Assembly: GCF_026210795.1 (NCBI RefSeq)
Contig: NC_089437.1
Span: forward strand, 1,116,001 to 1,180,000
Source: Rhizophagus irregularis
Taxonomy: Eukaryota > Glomeromycota > Glomeromycetes > Glomerales > Glomeraceae
Direction of reading: 5' to 3'
Length of the DNA stretch: 64,000 nt
Both the position numbers and the translations under genes were made by a program. The first letter of the stretch is position 1; the number at the start of each line of letters is the position of its first letter. Below are positions 12,033 to 24,053 of this stretch, piece by piece. The notes below the pieces were generated by a model. That model had not been told where the DNA came from. It made no database searches and was given only the letters and a program-made list of their open reading frames with translations.

Positions 12033-15000
12033 ATGTTGCGATCTGTACTTGGCGGGATAAGAAGACAAGGTCAGAAAAAAACTGTTATGTGGTCCCCTGA
12101 CGTGGAAGATAATTCTAAACCTTTACCAGGTGTGTTTTGTTTTCTCTTTATGTACTAATATTTTTATAATTTTACTAATAAAAGCATTATCTTTTATAGA
12201 CCTACCAAGAGAAGGTATGACTGACGACGAAGCTTTAAAAAAGTCAGATGAGAAGTCTGTTATCCGACGTGCTAAAAAACATGGATATGCAAACAACAAT
12301 TCCGATTTTGCACAAATAGGTTCAAGCAGCAAAGTAAATTATAACGTTAACCAAAAATCAAATTTTAGTTTTAATCAACCAACATTAACGAATGCAGTCA
12401 ATTACAACTTTACACCAAGTAATAATAAACCGATTTTTAATTTTGATACCATGAGTGGTAGGTTTTATTTTATTTAATCAAAATTTCAACATATAATTTT
12501 ATTAAATCTAGAAATTTTAATAGCTGTTCAAACCCCCGAAAGTGCAAAAAAATTTTGGTTTGGGATGCAATCATCAGATAATGAAATTCTTATGGATCAA
12601 TCAAGTGCACCCAATTTAAGCCAGCAGGCAATGGATGGCGTGGAAAATCTCATTAACGAACAAAAGACACATATACGCAATAATCAAGCGAATAGTTTCA
12701 TAGACCAACAGTCAGTTAAATCAGGCATAAATGGTAATTCCATCTTTTTAATTGCCGCATTAGCATTTACCCTGGTTTAATAATCTTATTTATTTACATT
12801 CAAAATTATTTAGCAGAAAAATTTAATACATTCTCGAATAGTGGAGGTCATCAAGCCTTTCGATTTGAGACGCAATCATCTGAGGATGATAATAGTGTAG
12901 TTCAAGAAAATAAAATGGATCCGCTATCAGACTTTGCTGTAGATCAAGGTATATATAGTGTAATTTTTCGTTATACTCTGAGCCTTTTATACTCTGAGCC
13001 TTTTTATTTGTTAATATTAAAGTATTCATTTTATCTTCTAATAGCTGCACAGATAGGTAAACTAACTGAAAACGAAAGAAAACGTAATCGAACCCTTCGG
13101 TTCGCACAACCGTCACAAAATCAAAAGGTATGTCTTAAAGTATTTATTTTCCTATGGAAATTTTTAAAAATAATGATTCTTTGTTTTTATTAATTTAGTC
13201 TCAAAAGATAAAGAGTGCGAATATAAAGTCCCAAGAATTAGAACAATTAGAACAATTAGGAACGAGAGTAAAAGATTTCGTTGATACAACAAAGCTTTAC
13301 GCTCAAGTACAGGATGCAATAATTTTAAAGACATCAAACGAAATACCATCAAATGCGTCAGGACGGAATCGAGCATGGGACTATTTCGATGACGGTTTTA
13401 AAGCTGAAACAAAAATCTCAGCCAGAGTCGAGTCCAAGGTTGAATCTTTAACCGTTTACCAGGAAACCCCGCGAGTTTTAGATAATGTGGAGGAAGATAA
13501 CAAATCCGGATTAAAACTTGGAAACGATTTGACACATGAAAATGACGAGCATCGTGACGTTGATGCGAAAGTGGTTCAAGTGATTGAAGATTTCCCTTCC
13601 GTTCCTGTCTTACCGTTATTAAATCAGATTATAAAGACTTCCGAGGTTACTCCCGTTCAATATGAGGAACAACCCATTACAGACGGAAACAACGACAACG
13701 AGATCGTCGATAAAGATACACTCGATAAATCGAATACATTTGAAAAATCGGATATTGATACAGAGAAGAAGGAGGAGGAGAAGAAGGAGGAGGAAGAGGA
13801 GGAAGAGGAGGAGGAAGAGGAGGAGGAAATAGACCCTGCTTTTCGGTTTGTGCAGTAATTTTTTTTATTAATAATTGATTTTAGTTCTGCCTTTTTATTT
13901 TTAACTATTTGTAAAATTAATTAGATTCACAACAATCTGCGATTTGCGCGACGAGGTCTTTAGATCTTCACCTCCTCAATCGCGACGAGAGGTTTCCCTT
14001 AAGCGAAAAGCTACCTTTAAAAGGGCTCCGACAAAAATAAAGAATGATAGTAAACCTGAGACAGAACATTCACGGAGACGAAAGGATCGTCTGTCAATTT
14101 TCGACGCGAATCGCGCAAATTCGATTACTAAAGTTCTTAACGAACTTGATTCAGTGATAGACCTTGATACTCCTGCTGAACGTCTATTTCGGCTTGAACA
14201 TCCCGAATATTTCCCAATTGAGCCCTCGGAATCACGTGAAGAACGACTTTACGAGTACGAACGGGCACGTAGTACGCATGAAGCATACGTGGCTAAGTTA
14301 ATGGCCAAACAAGAAAGCCGTCAAGAAAAAGTAATAATTATTAGTTGTTATTTATTGTATTTATTATATGTACTTAATATTAAAGCCTTATCACTTTTAG
14401 GTTGTGAAAAAACGCCTTCGCGAACTAGAAGATGAAGAGCTTCTTCGAGAAGCTAGAAAGGTGGCCCGAAAGAGAATCCAAGAAGAAATGGGCTGGACCC
14501 CACCTTCTGACGCAGAGATCTCGAGTTGGCGGGAACAAAGAGGAAGGTTTTCCCCGGCTGAAGAAGACGTATATGATGAAAAAGAGAGCGACGAAGAAAA
14601 TGTTGAAACATATTTCACTCCTTTCGAAGAATCTACAAACCCATCAACTGCCCTGCGATCTTCTTCTATTCAACGCAGTAAGAAGGGTTTATCATACAGT
14701 GAACTTCGTCGTAGGACCAGGGAGAAAGAGCGTAACAAAAAGATTCAGGCCGAACTTGCAAAGATGCAAGAAACGGTACGAAAATGTCAAATTGAGGATT
14801 TACGTCACCAAATTCTTGAAGAAGAGCGTGTTCATAAAAGGCAGAAGCTTGTTGACCTTTCTAACGAAAGGGATAGGCGCGACGCAAAAACTATTCAACA
14901 TATTCGCGAAGTGGCAACATCCAAAATTGCAATAGGACGAGCGATTCGCGAATTGGAGGATAAGATTGCTGCCGCAGAGGCAGAACTTTACCGAAAGAGG

Positions 15001-15087
15001 CGATTTGAAGACATGGTAAATGATCAGTCTGTCTATATGAAATGCATAAGAGATGAAGAACTTCAGAATGGAACCGTAAGCTCATGA
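12033..15087 (+). CDS. Coiled-coil protein of unknown function
   Basis: I do not recognise this protein. Eight exons: 12033-12129, 12200-12457, 12524-12733, 12814-12948, 13045-13127, 13199-13854, 13925-14330, 14401-15087; about 843 residues if translation runs to the TGA at 15085. The N terminus is basic with a CDK-like site (KKTVMWSPDVED). A Ser/Asn-rich low-complexity part follows, then a Lys/Glu stretch with fourteen Glu in a row (13765-13830), then a highly charged helical C-terminal third. Clusters such as SRREVSLKRKATFKR and RRRKDR suggest nuclear import. The 3' end is uncertain: GTAAAT at 15016 and AG at 15092 could define a 77-nt intron leading to a stop at 15143, and a coil-like frame continues to about 15290. 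Function open. Confidence 0.75.
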
Positions 15088-15143
15088 AATAGGTTGGAAT
15101 TGACCTCAAAAAAAGATTATTTGATGCCCGAATCTGGTCATAA

Positions 15144-15773
15144 AACTTTGTTGATGTTGAACAAATTGCTGAAGAACGGACTGAGTCGAACCGGAAGCTT
15201 CTAGAAAGGATAAAGGCAAAGCTTCATCAATTACTTACTGAACGAACCTCAGCATTATTAGACAATATATTGCTTGATACGAATTTGTTTCCTATCATAA
15301 TTATCTTGTATATATTTTTTATATTTTTATTTTTATATCAGAAATTCTTAATTAGTAATCATTAAATTCAAAGGATATTGTATTTAAAACATAATTTTAT
15401 TTCGTTATTTCAATATTTTGCAGACCAATTTTTATTGTATTTTATTATTTGTTATTTTGGGCAATTATGTAGTTGATAACAATATCAAATATAACGTAAA
15501 TTTATAGAAAAAGTAATATATATATATATATATTAATTTTATTGAAATAATATTTTAGGTGATATATTTCATCTGCATTAATTTGTAAATAATTAGAAAT
15601 TTGGTAAAGAAAACCAAACAATTTGTAAATATCAAAAACCTCAAAAATGTGATTCACTTATTAATTTTACTTTATTCATATAATGCTAAATTGTAATTTT
15701 AACAATAAACGAAAAAAAATTACTAAATTTAAGAAAGTTATTCAAATAACTTAACCTCCACAAGACTATCTCT
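15144..15773. other. Convergent intergenic region, coiled-coil gene / fibrillarin
   Basis: 15150-15290 still looks coding in one frame (EQIAEERTESNRKLLERIKA) and may be the lost or unannotated end of the upstream gene. The rest is plain A+T-rich sequence with a (TA)n run near 15520. No RNA gene seen. Confidence 0.5.
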
Positions 15774-17111
15774 CTATTTTGAACGTATATATTTTCCAAT
15801 AACAAGAGCATGATCACGCTCATACGGTTCAAGAGTAATTTGCTCTATAGGTTTTATACGCTGTAATTTTAATTTCGATACTTCACTTGCAAATACTGAT
15901 TCAGCTTTTGCTGTAGAATCAATGCAATTTGCTTTGATAGATATGACAATATATCCATTATTCTTTAAATAATGATGTGCATTCAATGTTATAATACGTG
16001 CTTGATCAGGTTGTGCAACATCAGCAAAGATAACATCTACCATACCAACTAACATTCTGTATTTGTGTGGATGTCGAGCATCTTCAATAATGGGTATAAC
16101 ATTTGTACGTTTCTTTGCCACATTAATAAGATCACGTCCTGATCGATGAGAAAACTCAACAGCATATACTATACCTTCCTATAATATAAATATTAACCAT
16201 TAGACATTATTTCAAATACACGTTTCAAAGAAAAGAATGATAAATACATACTGGACCAACAATATCAGCTACATGAGATACCGTAGTCCCTGAAGCTGCA
16301 CCAAGGTACAAAACTTTTTTATCAGGAGCAATAAAAATATCTTCAACACCACCAAGAATACCGGCAGCTAACTTTGATCTGAATGGATTCCAAACTCGAT
16401 ATTCGATTTTGACACCATCTGGTCCTTCTACTGAAATTCTTTTTTCTCCATAAACAGATTCCCCACTTACAAGATTTTTTGTGACAAGAAGATCTTCTTT
16501 ACCACGAGCAACGAAAATACCTAATAAAAAAGAAGCAATGAATTATGTTATTAAAGGATAGATTTGAGTCAGCAATATATATATATATATATTATAGAAT
16601 AATTACCTTTATGTCTGTGTGGTTCGATTATAACTCTTGATCCTCCTCTAGATCCTCCCCTACCACCTTTTCCACCACGACCTCTTCCTCCTCCTCCTCC
16701 ACCACCACCACCACCACCGCCGCCGCCGCCACGGCCACCGCCACGGAAACCGCGTTTTTGAACACTTCCTAATTTAGATCAATTTTATTAATTTTTTTTA
16801 TTTTTTTTTAAAAAAAATGCAATCAATATAAATATTCTTACCACCGCGAGTACCTTTACATTTATCGAATGCAATTGCAAATAATTTAAACATAAATTCA
16901 TATATGTTAAGTTTCATTAAATCAACTGTACAAAAAAATTCTTTACCAAAATTTGCACCACCACCGCGTCCACCGCCTCTACCGCCTCTACTAAACGGAC
17001 GACCACCGCGATTACCACCGCCTCGTCCTCTATTTGTAACTTTTATATTGTAATATAATAATAAGAAAATTTGATAATATCCGAGATAAAATTATTTTAC
17101 TTACAAGCCAT
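15774..17111 (-). CDS. NOP1: Fibrillarin, box C/D snoRNP 2'-O-methyltransferase
   Basis: Nucleolar S-adenosylmethionine-dependent methyltransferase of box C/D snoRNPs, which methylates rRNA riboses. Six exons: 17111-17101, 17029-16947, 16853-16842, 16768-16607, 16520-16252, 16178-15774; 313 residues. The N terminus is a Gly/Arg-rich (GAR) domain including a run of fourteen Gly, followed by [18 protein letters not shown], the classic start of the fibrillarin fold. The catalytic domain continues with [10 protein letters not shown], then [16 protein letters not shown], the SAM-binding loop. It ends in GKYIRSK. The first coding exon has 11 nt and the third only 12 nt, both needed to keep frame. 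It is head-to-head with RRP7, another nucleolar factor. Length and motifs match the family; no oddities besides the tiny exons. Confidence 0.96.
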
Positions 17112-17314
17112 TTTAATTTGTATCCCAAATCTACTTAATGAGAGACTTTTAAATCAAATGAAGGGTATTTATAGACTTTAAAACGAAAACTAGGTCAATG
17201 GTGAATGATACAAAACAAACAACAGTTTATCAAAAAAAAAAAATGTCACGTGAAATCTGACATGAAAATATCGAGAATTTTTTATCCTGATTATCAGAAA
17301 AATTTTATTACAAT
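17112..17314. promoter_or_regulatory. Shared divergent promoter fibrillarin / RRP7
   Basis: Only 203 bp lie between the two start codons. It contains an E-box CACGTG at 17247-17252 (as TCACGTGA) and, at 17296-17306, AGAAAAATTTT, one mismatch from the ribosomal RNA processing element (TGAAAAATTTT) of yeast rRNA-processing genes. A TATTTATAG lies near 17167 on the fibrillarin side. Function is inferred from yeast; both genes work in the nucleolus. Confidence 0.5.
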
Positions 17315-18627
17315 ATGCCTAAGAAAAAAAAACAATCTCGAACTACTAACAACGAGTCTTATAACAATAATAATGAAAAACAAAAAGAAACTTCTTCAAC
17401 TAATCAACAGATTCATGATGAGACAACTAATAGCAGTATAAATGAAGTCCGATTACCACCATTAGAAGAACTTTCTAATACAGGATTTAAAATACTTCCG
17501 ATTGAAATATCTTCACAAAAAACTATTTTTGATTCAAATTCATCTGATCCTTCTACTTTTACCTCAATTCATTATTGTTATTTTAAAAGTCATGAGTCAC
17601 GTAATACTAATAATGATGATAATGATAAACACTTACCTCTCAACAGTACTCTGTTTATTTCAAATTTACCAATAGATTCAACAGAAGCACATATTAAACA
17701 TTTGTTTCAAGAATGCGGAAAGATCGATAGAATTATATTTAATGAAGTTATTAAAGATGATGAATTTTTAACTAATATTGTTAATGGAAGTGATAATAAT
17801 GAAGGTGAAAATAATAATGGATTAAATGAAAATGAATCAATACAGCAAGGAAAAAAATCTAAAAAAAAGAAAAAGAGAAAGCCAAACATGCAAGGGGGAA
17901 TTGAGAAGAATGTAATTAGAAATTTTGAGGAAGGTGGCTTAAGAAAATTGTTGATACCAGATTCTTCTGCTCATATTGTATTTCAAAATTCAGAAGGATT
18001 AAAAAAAGCTCTTGAAATGACTCAAAAAAAGAGAATATGGACTATTAAAGATGTTGTTGAAATTCCATCATTGGGATTATCTAGTAATATTCTTTTTTTT
18101 TACGTATATATCGACTGTTTTTATTTTTATATAATAATTTTATTAATATATATTTTGACAGGGTGGTTACAAGATTATAGATTACATCGTCCAGGTCAAA
18201 TAAAACTTCAAGAAGAAGTTGATGAATATATGCGTAAGTTTGAAGAAGCTGAATTAGAACGACATAAAGCTTTAGAAGCCAAACTCAATCAACCAGACGA
18301 GGATGGATTTATCATGGTAACAAGAGTTGGAAGACGTAGTGCTAATACGGATGGTACAATCACCGTAACAGCTGCTAAACCAGAGGAAATTAAGAATTTG
18401 AAGCCAAAGAATAAAGAATTGACAGACTTTTATCGATTCCAAATGCGTGAAACAAAACGAAATAGTAAATATGAAATTTATTTCTTATAAACGTTTATTT
18501 TTGCATACCATTATAACTTTATTTTTCATTTTCATTTTAAGAACTAATCGATCTTCGCAAAAAGTTCGAGGAAGACAAAGAAAAGATCGCTAAACTTAAG
18601 GCCGCTAGAAGATTTAAACCATATTAA
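17315..18627 (+). CDS. RRP7: Ribosomal RNA-processing protein 7 (Rrp7)
   Basis: Component of the UTP-C/Rrp7 module of the 90S pre-ribosome, needed for early 40S assembly. Three exons: 17315-18083, 18162-18464, 18542-18627; about 385 residues. After a low-complexity Asn/Lys/Thr-rich start, an RRM-like region is visible (NSTLFISNLPIDSTEAHIKH), interrupted by a basic linker (KKSKKKKKRKPN), then AHIVFQNSEGLKKAL. The diagnostic C terminus is present: GFIMVTRVGRRS, FYRFQMRETKR and LRKKFEEDKEKIAKLKAARR, ending in FKPY. The intron at 18084-18161 has no in-frame stop, so retention would add 26 codons and alter the RRM-C-terminal link. Start chosen as the first ATG of the open frame. Confidence 0.93.
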
Positions 18628-18742
18628 TTATATTAATTGAGAAATTTATGTGTATATATATAGCATCTTGTAGTTTATTAAATCTGAACTCTTTTTTTTT
18701 GTTTTTTTGAAACTTATATTTTTCTCGATCGCAATTCATTAC

Positions 18743-20333
18743 TTAAGGAATTTTCTTTCCTGGTTCTACTTGATATATCACTCCAGAACCTACAAATATG
18801 CGTCAAATTAATATGGTTTCTTTTTTAAAAAAATACTAATTTGGAAATACTTGCCTTCAATACCATCATAAAGAAAGAAATTGTTGATAGGTAATTCCCT
18901 TTGTGATAACGTATTAAGGATATCCTGAGCTAATATACCTCCAAGAATAGCGCATACAGGCGATAATTCCGCTGTTATACTCAGAGTAAATGTCCTGAAT
19001 TGCAATAACTATTGAATAAGTCTATGTTCGCAAATCGATTTCAATGATAAAATAGAGAGCTTACCGAAGAAATTCATCAGTAACAGTTGACACGTTAATA
19101 TTATTCGAAGTAAATAATGAATCTTTTAATGATTTTAATTTTGTCATATCAATTTCATTAGCTGTGGGTAATCTTTTTTCTTCCTGTTGAAATTTCCATA
19201 AGACTGCATTATACAAAAATTGATTTACTAATTTATGCATCAATAATGAGAAGTGTGCACAATTATGTAATTAATCACTTACTTAGTACGCTCCACAATA
19301 CACGGGAAATTTTATTTAGTTTCTTAACGGAAATCTGATCCCAGTCATTTTTTGACAAAGCTGTTTCTAAGCTCACAAATTCCTCATTTTTCTTTAATCG
19401 TGTTATTTCGGGTTCTTCCTTACCCGGTACAACTGTTTTTTTCTCCCTATATAGTCAAACAGTTAACTTTTTTAAAGTCACAAGCACAAATAAGCAAACA
19501 CGTGACTTACTGTATATAGTCATGATGATTTAGATCACTGAATATATATCCAAAGAAACCATATGTACAAGCCGAATAGAACTTTTTGTTATATTTTCGG
19601 CAAATACGATCTACGTGAATCTATTACACAAAATGAGCACTATTTTTTAATTCGTTGAATAGACAAAAAAGTTAAGAATCTAGTCCTACCATAGTATCAG
19701 GACCACTATCTGTAAGACATATTAAATCGTAATTTTCAAAAAATTCCTCGGCCTTTTCGCGTATGTCATCCGTATCAGTTTTTACAACTACACGAGGATT
19801 CAAATGTCTAACACCATTAGCTGAAGCCAATGCCCTCTTGATGAAGTTGTTATAAATTAGCAAATTTTATCTACAACAAATTAGCATAAAGAGAATAAGT
19901 AATTCATGTTTAATTACATTCTTTCCAAGATCCTGTTCTGTTATTAAGAATTGTGCACCCAAATCTTCTTCCGTAACAATATTGTGATCAATGATTGTAA
20001 CCGAACCAACACCGGCTAATACGAGATTCTTGCATACTTCATTACTTAACCCTCTTATTCCACTTATAAGAATCGAAGAATTACGCATTCTTTTATAATT
20101 ATAATTATAAATAAAATCAATCTAAAAGTCTATATTTAATTAGAAACCAAATTTTTAATGAAATTTAGATTTACCGTTGTTGAGCTTCCAAGCCCCATAG
20201 TCTTATCTGTCTATCATACAAAGCAGCTTCATCTATCAACAGGAAAACAAATATTTTAATTATAATTTTATAAATATCAACATATAGTCAATTAATCAGA
20301 ACCTTCAGTTATTTGTAAAGTTTGTGAATCCAT
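18743..20333 (-). CDS. AOS1: SUMO-activating enzyme subunit 1 (Aos1/SAE1)
   Basis: Small subunit of the heterodimeric SUMO E1 (with Uba2), which adenylates SUMO before transfer to Ubc9. Nine exons: 20333-20303, 20232-20175, 20089-19918, 19836-19690, 19620-19511, 19446-19283, 19203-19065, 18994-18855, 18789-18743; 335 residues, normal for the family (yeast 347, human 346). The ThiF-type nucleotide-binding fold opens with EAALYDRQIRLWGLEAQQR, then GIRGLSNEVCKNLVLAGV, IIDH and DLGAQFL. The C-terminal SPVCAILGGILAQDI and LPINNFFLYDG motifs are also typical. The last intron (18790-18854) uses a GC donor (G|GCAAGT). The gene is head-to-head with OPY2. Confidence 0.95.
18790..18854 (-). other. GC-AG intron (AOS1 last intron)
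   Basis: The exon ends GGT ATT GAA G and the intron starts GCAAGT; it ends TTTGTAG. Splicing gives DGIEGSGVIYQVEPGKKIP and a stop. The GT two bases further in (in GCAAGT) would shift the frame. Confidence 0.8.
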
Positions 20334-21047
20334 TTAGAAATGAACGAAAAGATCTGATAAAGACTAAAGAGACAATTTAAACTTTAGAACTATTGACTAA
20401 AATGGAATAAATAATCGTTGTTGATCTGAAGTTAAAAATGATTAACATTAAAGCACCGGTTTATTTGTCATATGGTAACACAGACTTAAGCAATAGGTGC
20501 GATTGTTAACGGGTCCAGATTGTAACGTTTAATTTACTTAGTCTCCTGAAAAGGAAACGTTCGAGTGACAAGGGCCAAAATTACTGATTTTAAAGTATTT
20601 TCAATTGGTACATACATATGGTTTTACTAATAAGGCAGTGAAACAATATTTTGTTAAAACTAAAAATTTCTTCCGGGAAGAATAAACTTTCAGACCTTTT
20701 CGTCGCTTGCGAAATAACTTGTCGATGGTTTCCCATCTCCCATTACTGGCTTCAAAGCCCACTTAAACACTCTCTAGCGGAATTCATATTAAAACAATCT
20801 CACGCTTCTTTGTGCGAATTCTGTATTTTTTGACTTTTTCTTTTTGGAGCTCGCAATAACTAAACTCACTCCTCGACTAGTATAAACACCAAGCGTTAAT
20901 ATTACAGTCAAAAAAAATCATATTATTACATTCTTTTACTTCATTTTTTATCTAATTTATATCCTTATTTTTTTTATCTTTATTTCATTCCTTTCCTTGT
21001 TCATTTGTTAGCAATTATTGTTTATAAGATAATAAAGTTAATTATAG
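20334..21047. promoter_or_regulatory. Divergent intergenic region AOS1 / OPY2
   Basis: 714 bp with no supported coding sequence; a 60-codon open frame at 20651-20833 lacks any family resemblance. The part before the OPY2 start is pyrimidine-rich (20910-21010), common in fungal promoters. Confidence 0.4.
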
Positions 21048-22430
21048 ATGTTTTCAATATCAAAAATAAAATTGTATATGCTCGTTTGGTTAGTGTGTAT
21101 AACAATAATATTCATAAATATAACGCCGGTAACAGCACAAGGTAGGAAAGATTATTTTTTTATTTTATTTTTCAATTCTTAAATTATCTAATATTCAATT
21201 ATTAATACACAACCAAAACCTTTAGAAAATAAAGGTAGTTCGTCATGTATACCATGTGATGTCGTTCCAACATGTCCTCCATGCGGTAAAGATTCAAAAT
21301 GTACTCTATCATTAAGAACATGTTTTCAATGTCCACAAGCAAGTTGTTCCAAATCATCATCAGACTTAGTGGACAATAATAATAACAGCAATAACCAAGG
21401 AAATAAAATTTTATTGCCAGCGGTTATTGGTGGTATTCTTGGGGTTGGTTTTTTGACAGCAATAGGCTATGTCTCCTTTGTACGGAGACGAAAAGCTCGA
21501 AATAATAGGGGTATTAAATTAGATAGTAACGAAGAAATGACGTCATTGAATGGAGAAAATGTCATTCCAATTGCATATATTCCATCAACTACTCCAACGA
21601 CACCAACCACTCCTATACCGGAACCATCATATCTAAGAATACGAGTTTCTAATGTTAGCGCTGGAACCACACCGTTAGCCAGTCCCTTACCTCGTAATCT
21701 ACTCGATGAACAATTAATTGATATTACAGATGATGATGATACAGCTCCTGATATTGGTACAATATTGCAAGCGACAAAAACATCACCTGCAGCTTCTACA
21801 GCTACTCTTGTGACAGCAACACGCGCCAAACCAGCACTTGTTCGGCTTAATACTATAAAACAAGCAACAAATAAAGAAATGAGTTCTACTCAATCTACGA
21901 GAAGTGAAAATAGCATTCCTAGTACCCCAAAGACACCTATGAAGAATACTTTCTTATACGCTCCTTCAATATCATCAGTACCAAGCAGTCCAACTTCCTT
22001 AAGAATTGGTGGTGATTCCGATACTGAACAAATGATGCCTCATATAGATATAGAAAGACCATCAGCGGAATCTTTTCGTGTTACAAATCCAAATCAAAAC
22101 ACGACGTCACAAAATCAAAATTTAAATTCGGCTGCATTAGATCCAATAGAAGGTCGACAATCATTTGGATTATTTGGTAGTGATGAAGTATATAGTAACG
22201 ATCCATCATCACCTCAATTACATAGAGAGAGTATAATAAGTTCTTCGAGCTCAAACGGTAGAAGTACAATGTTTTCAGATGATGGAGATGGTGAGATCAT
22301 GATCTTTTGGGGAGGAAATACACCATCTTTTGTAAATGTAGCAGGAGGGGAAGTTAAAGAACCTGGAAATAACGTAGATTCAACTAAAAAAGGCCAGAAT
22401 GAGGAAATAAAAACGAAGGAATCCATATAA
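21048..22430 (+). CDS. OPY2: Membrane anchor Opy2
   Basis: Single-pass plasma-membrane protein that in yeast recruits Ste50 and thereby the MAPKKK Ste11 to start HOG osmostress and related MAPK signalling. Two exons: 21048-21141 and 21226-22430; 432 residues. Residues 1-30 form a signal peptide. A short Cys-rich extracellular domain follows (CIPCDVVPTCPPC then CTLSLRTCFQCPQASC), the Pfam Opy2 signature. A transmembrane helix (LLPAVIGGILGVGFLTAIGY) ends in FVRRRKAR. The long cytoplasmic tail is Ser/Thr/Pro-rich with many SP/TP sites and an acidic DITDDDDTAPDIG patch. In yeast the tail binds Ste50; no clear RA-domain-binding motif is provable here. A single phase-1 intron splits the signal peptide from the Cys-rich domain. 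Confidence 0.9.
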
Positions 22431-23047
22431 AAAAAAATAAGACGAAAAAAAGTTACATAAATAATTAACATTTAAGGATGATAATTTTTTAATTTAATCC
22501 GGAATTGTATAGTTTTTCCTTTAATTGTTACATATATGTGTGACTTGGTTAACTGGAGTCACGATTTCAGATATATTCGTCGGGGTTAAAATATCTTGGG
22601 TATAAATAAGTATAAATAAAAATAAAAAATTTAGATAGGCTAGCGGGTTCTAGCTAGTTTTCTTATAGCTTGGTTCATCTAATCGTCTACAGTAATTTAA
22701 ATGGTTAAGAGTTATATACAGACTTTTTTCCTCGGAACACATTTCAATTTTTCTATTATACTATATTTTTTAATTTCCATTCTCTTATGCATCACACTCA
22801 ACATTCACTTTTTTTTTAATTGTTTTCTTGCACTCAATTTTTTACATTTGTTTTATATATACAAAAGTTCGAGCATTAAACGGAAAATGAGATATATATA
22901 TATAATATATATATATATCACTTTTTAAACATCAATTCTTTTTTTACTGTAAATTTTTGTAAGAAATAGAATAAAATTATTAAATTTTTTTATTGTTGGG
23001 GAAAGTGCACCACTAATTTATTTAACCGCTATTATAAACATATAAAA
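22431..23047. other. Convergent intergenic region OPY2 / MTAP
   Basis: 617 bp between two stop codons. A+T-rich, with a palindromic (TA)n segment at about 22890-22920 that could form a hairpin. No gene or RNA seen; it presumably carries both 3' UTRs. Confidence 0.4.
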
Positions 23048-24053
23048 TTAAAACCAATCTGAAGAAAATCCTAATCTATTCAAAATATCTGGGAACACAA
23101 ATTCTAATTTCTTTACTTGTTCCTTGTTTGCTACTTCCTTACTTGTAATAAAAGAATGATTCATGTATCCTTTATTTGATTCAAATTTCCCATCACTTAA
23201 CGACTGTCTTAAATCCGGCAAAATTGCTTCTAATAATTTTTTAGAATTCGCAGTATTTTTAGTCATATTATTTACAACCATTTCAACAGTAACAATCTCT
23301 TCACCTTGTTTCCAACAATCATAATCAGTTGACATGCAAACCATTTGATAAGCAATTTCTAATTCTTTAGCTAATTTAGCTTCAGGTATAGCAGTCATGT
23401 TTATTATATCACAACCCCAACTACGATACAAATTTGATTCAGCTTTAGTACTAAAAGCTGGCCCTTCCATACATACTAAAGTTTTGTTCTGATGCAAAGT
23501 ACTTCCTTCTTCTTCTAGTACATTTTTATGTTTATAAATTAATTCTGATAATATTTGATTAAATGGATCAGCAAAAGATACATGAGCTATTAAACCATCC
23601 TCAAAAAATGTAGAAGGACGAATCCCTTTCGTTCGATCTATAATTTGATCTGGTAAAACGAAATCTTTTGGCTTAATTTCTTCACGTAATGAACCCACAG
23701 CTGAAAATGCTATAATAACTTCTACACCAATATTTTTAAGTAACGCCAAATTTGCTCTTGTTGGAATTTCTGAAGGATTATACTTATGTCCTTTACCATG
23801 TCGAGATAAAAATGCAATTTTGAATCCACATGGATCTTCAGCTATTGTAATTTTACTACTAGGATAACCCCAGGGCTAAAAAAAAAGAGTTTTTTTTAAA
23901 AAAAATGATTTTTTTAGAAATATAAAAAAATAAATAAATTCTTACGGTTTCATAGTAAATTTCATCAATCGTTTTCAAATGGTCAACTTCATAAATTCCA
24001 CTACCACCTATAACACCAATTCTTACTCTATCCTCGTTATTATTACCTGCCAT
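23048..24053 (-). CDS. MEU1: S-methyl-5'-thioadenosine phosphorylase
   Basis: Splits methylthioadenosine, a by-product of polyamine synthesis, into adenine and 5-methylthioribose-1-phosphate for methionine salvage. Two exons: 24053-23946 and 23875-23048; 311 residues (human MTAP 283, yeast Meu1 337). Phosphate-binding GVIGGSGIY at residues 13-21 and SRHGKGH at 60-66 are present. So are NMTAIPEAKLA (substrate Met/Glu) and STDYDCW, whose first Asp contacts the purine base. The start is the ATG of MAGNNN; an upstream ATG in the same open frame gives an unlikely extension. The C terminus is about 25 residues longer than in human. Head-to-head with the G-alpha gene. Confidence 0.95.

Noticed and set aside
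20651-20833. 60-codon frame in the AOS1/OPY2 intergenic region
   Set aside because: No homology signal, no splice context, and it lies inside a promoter-type region.
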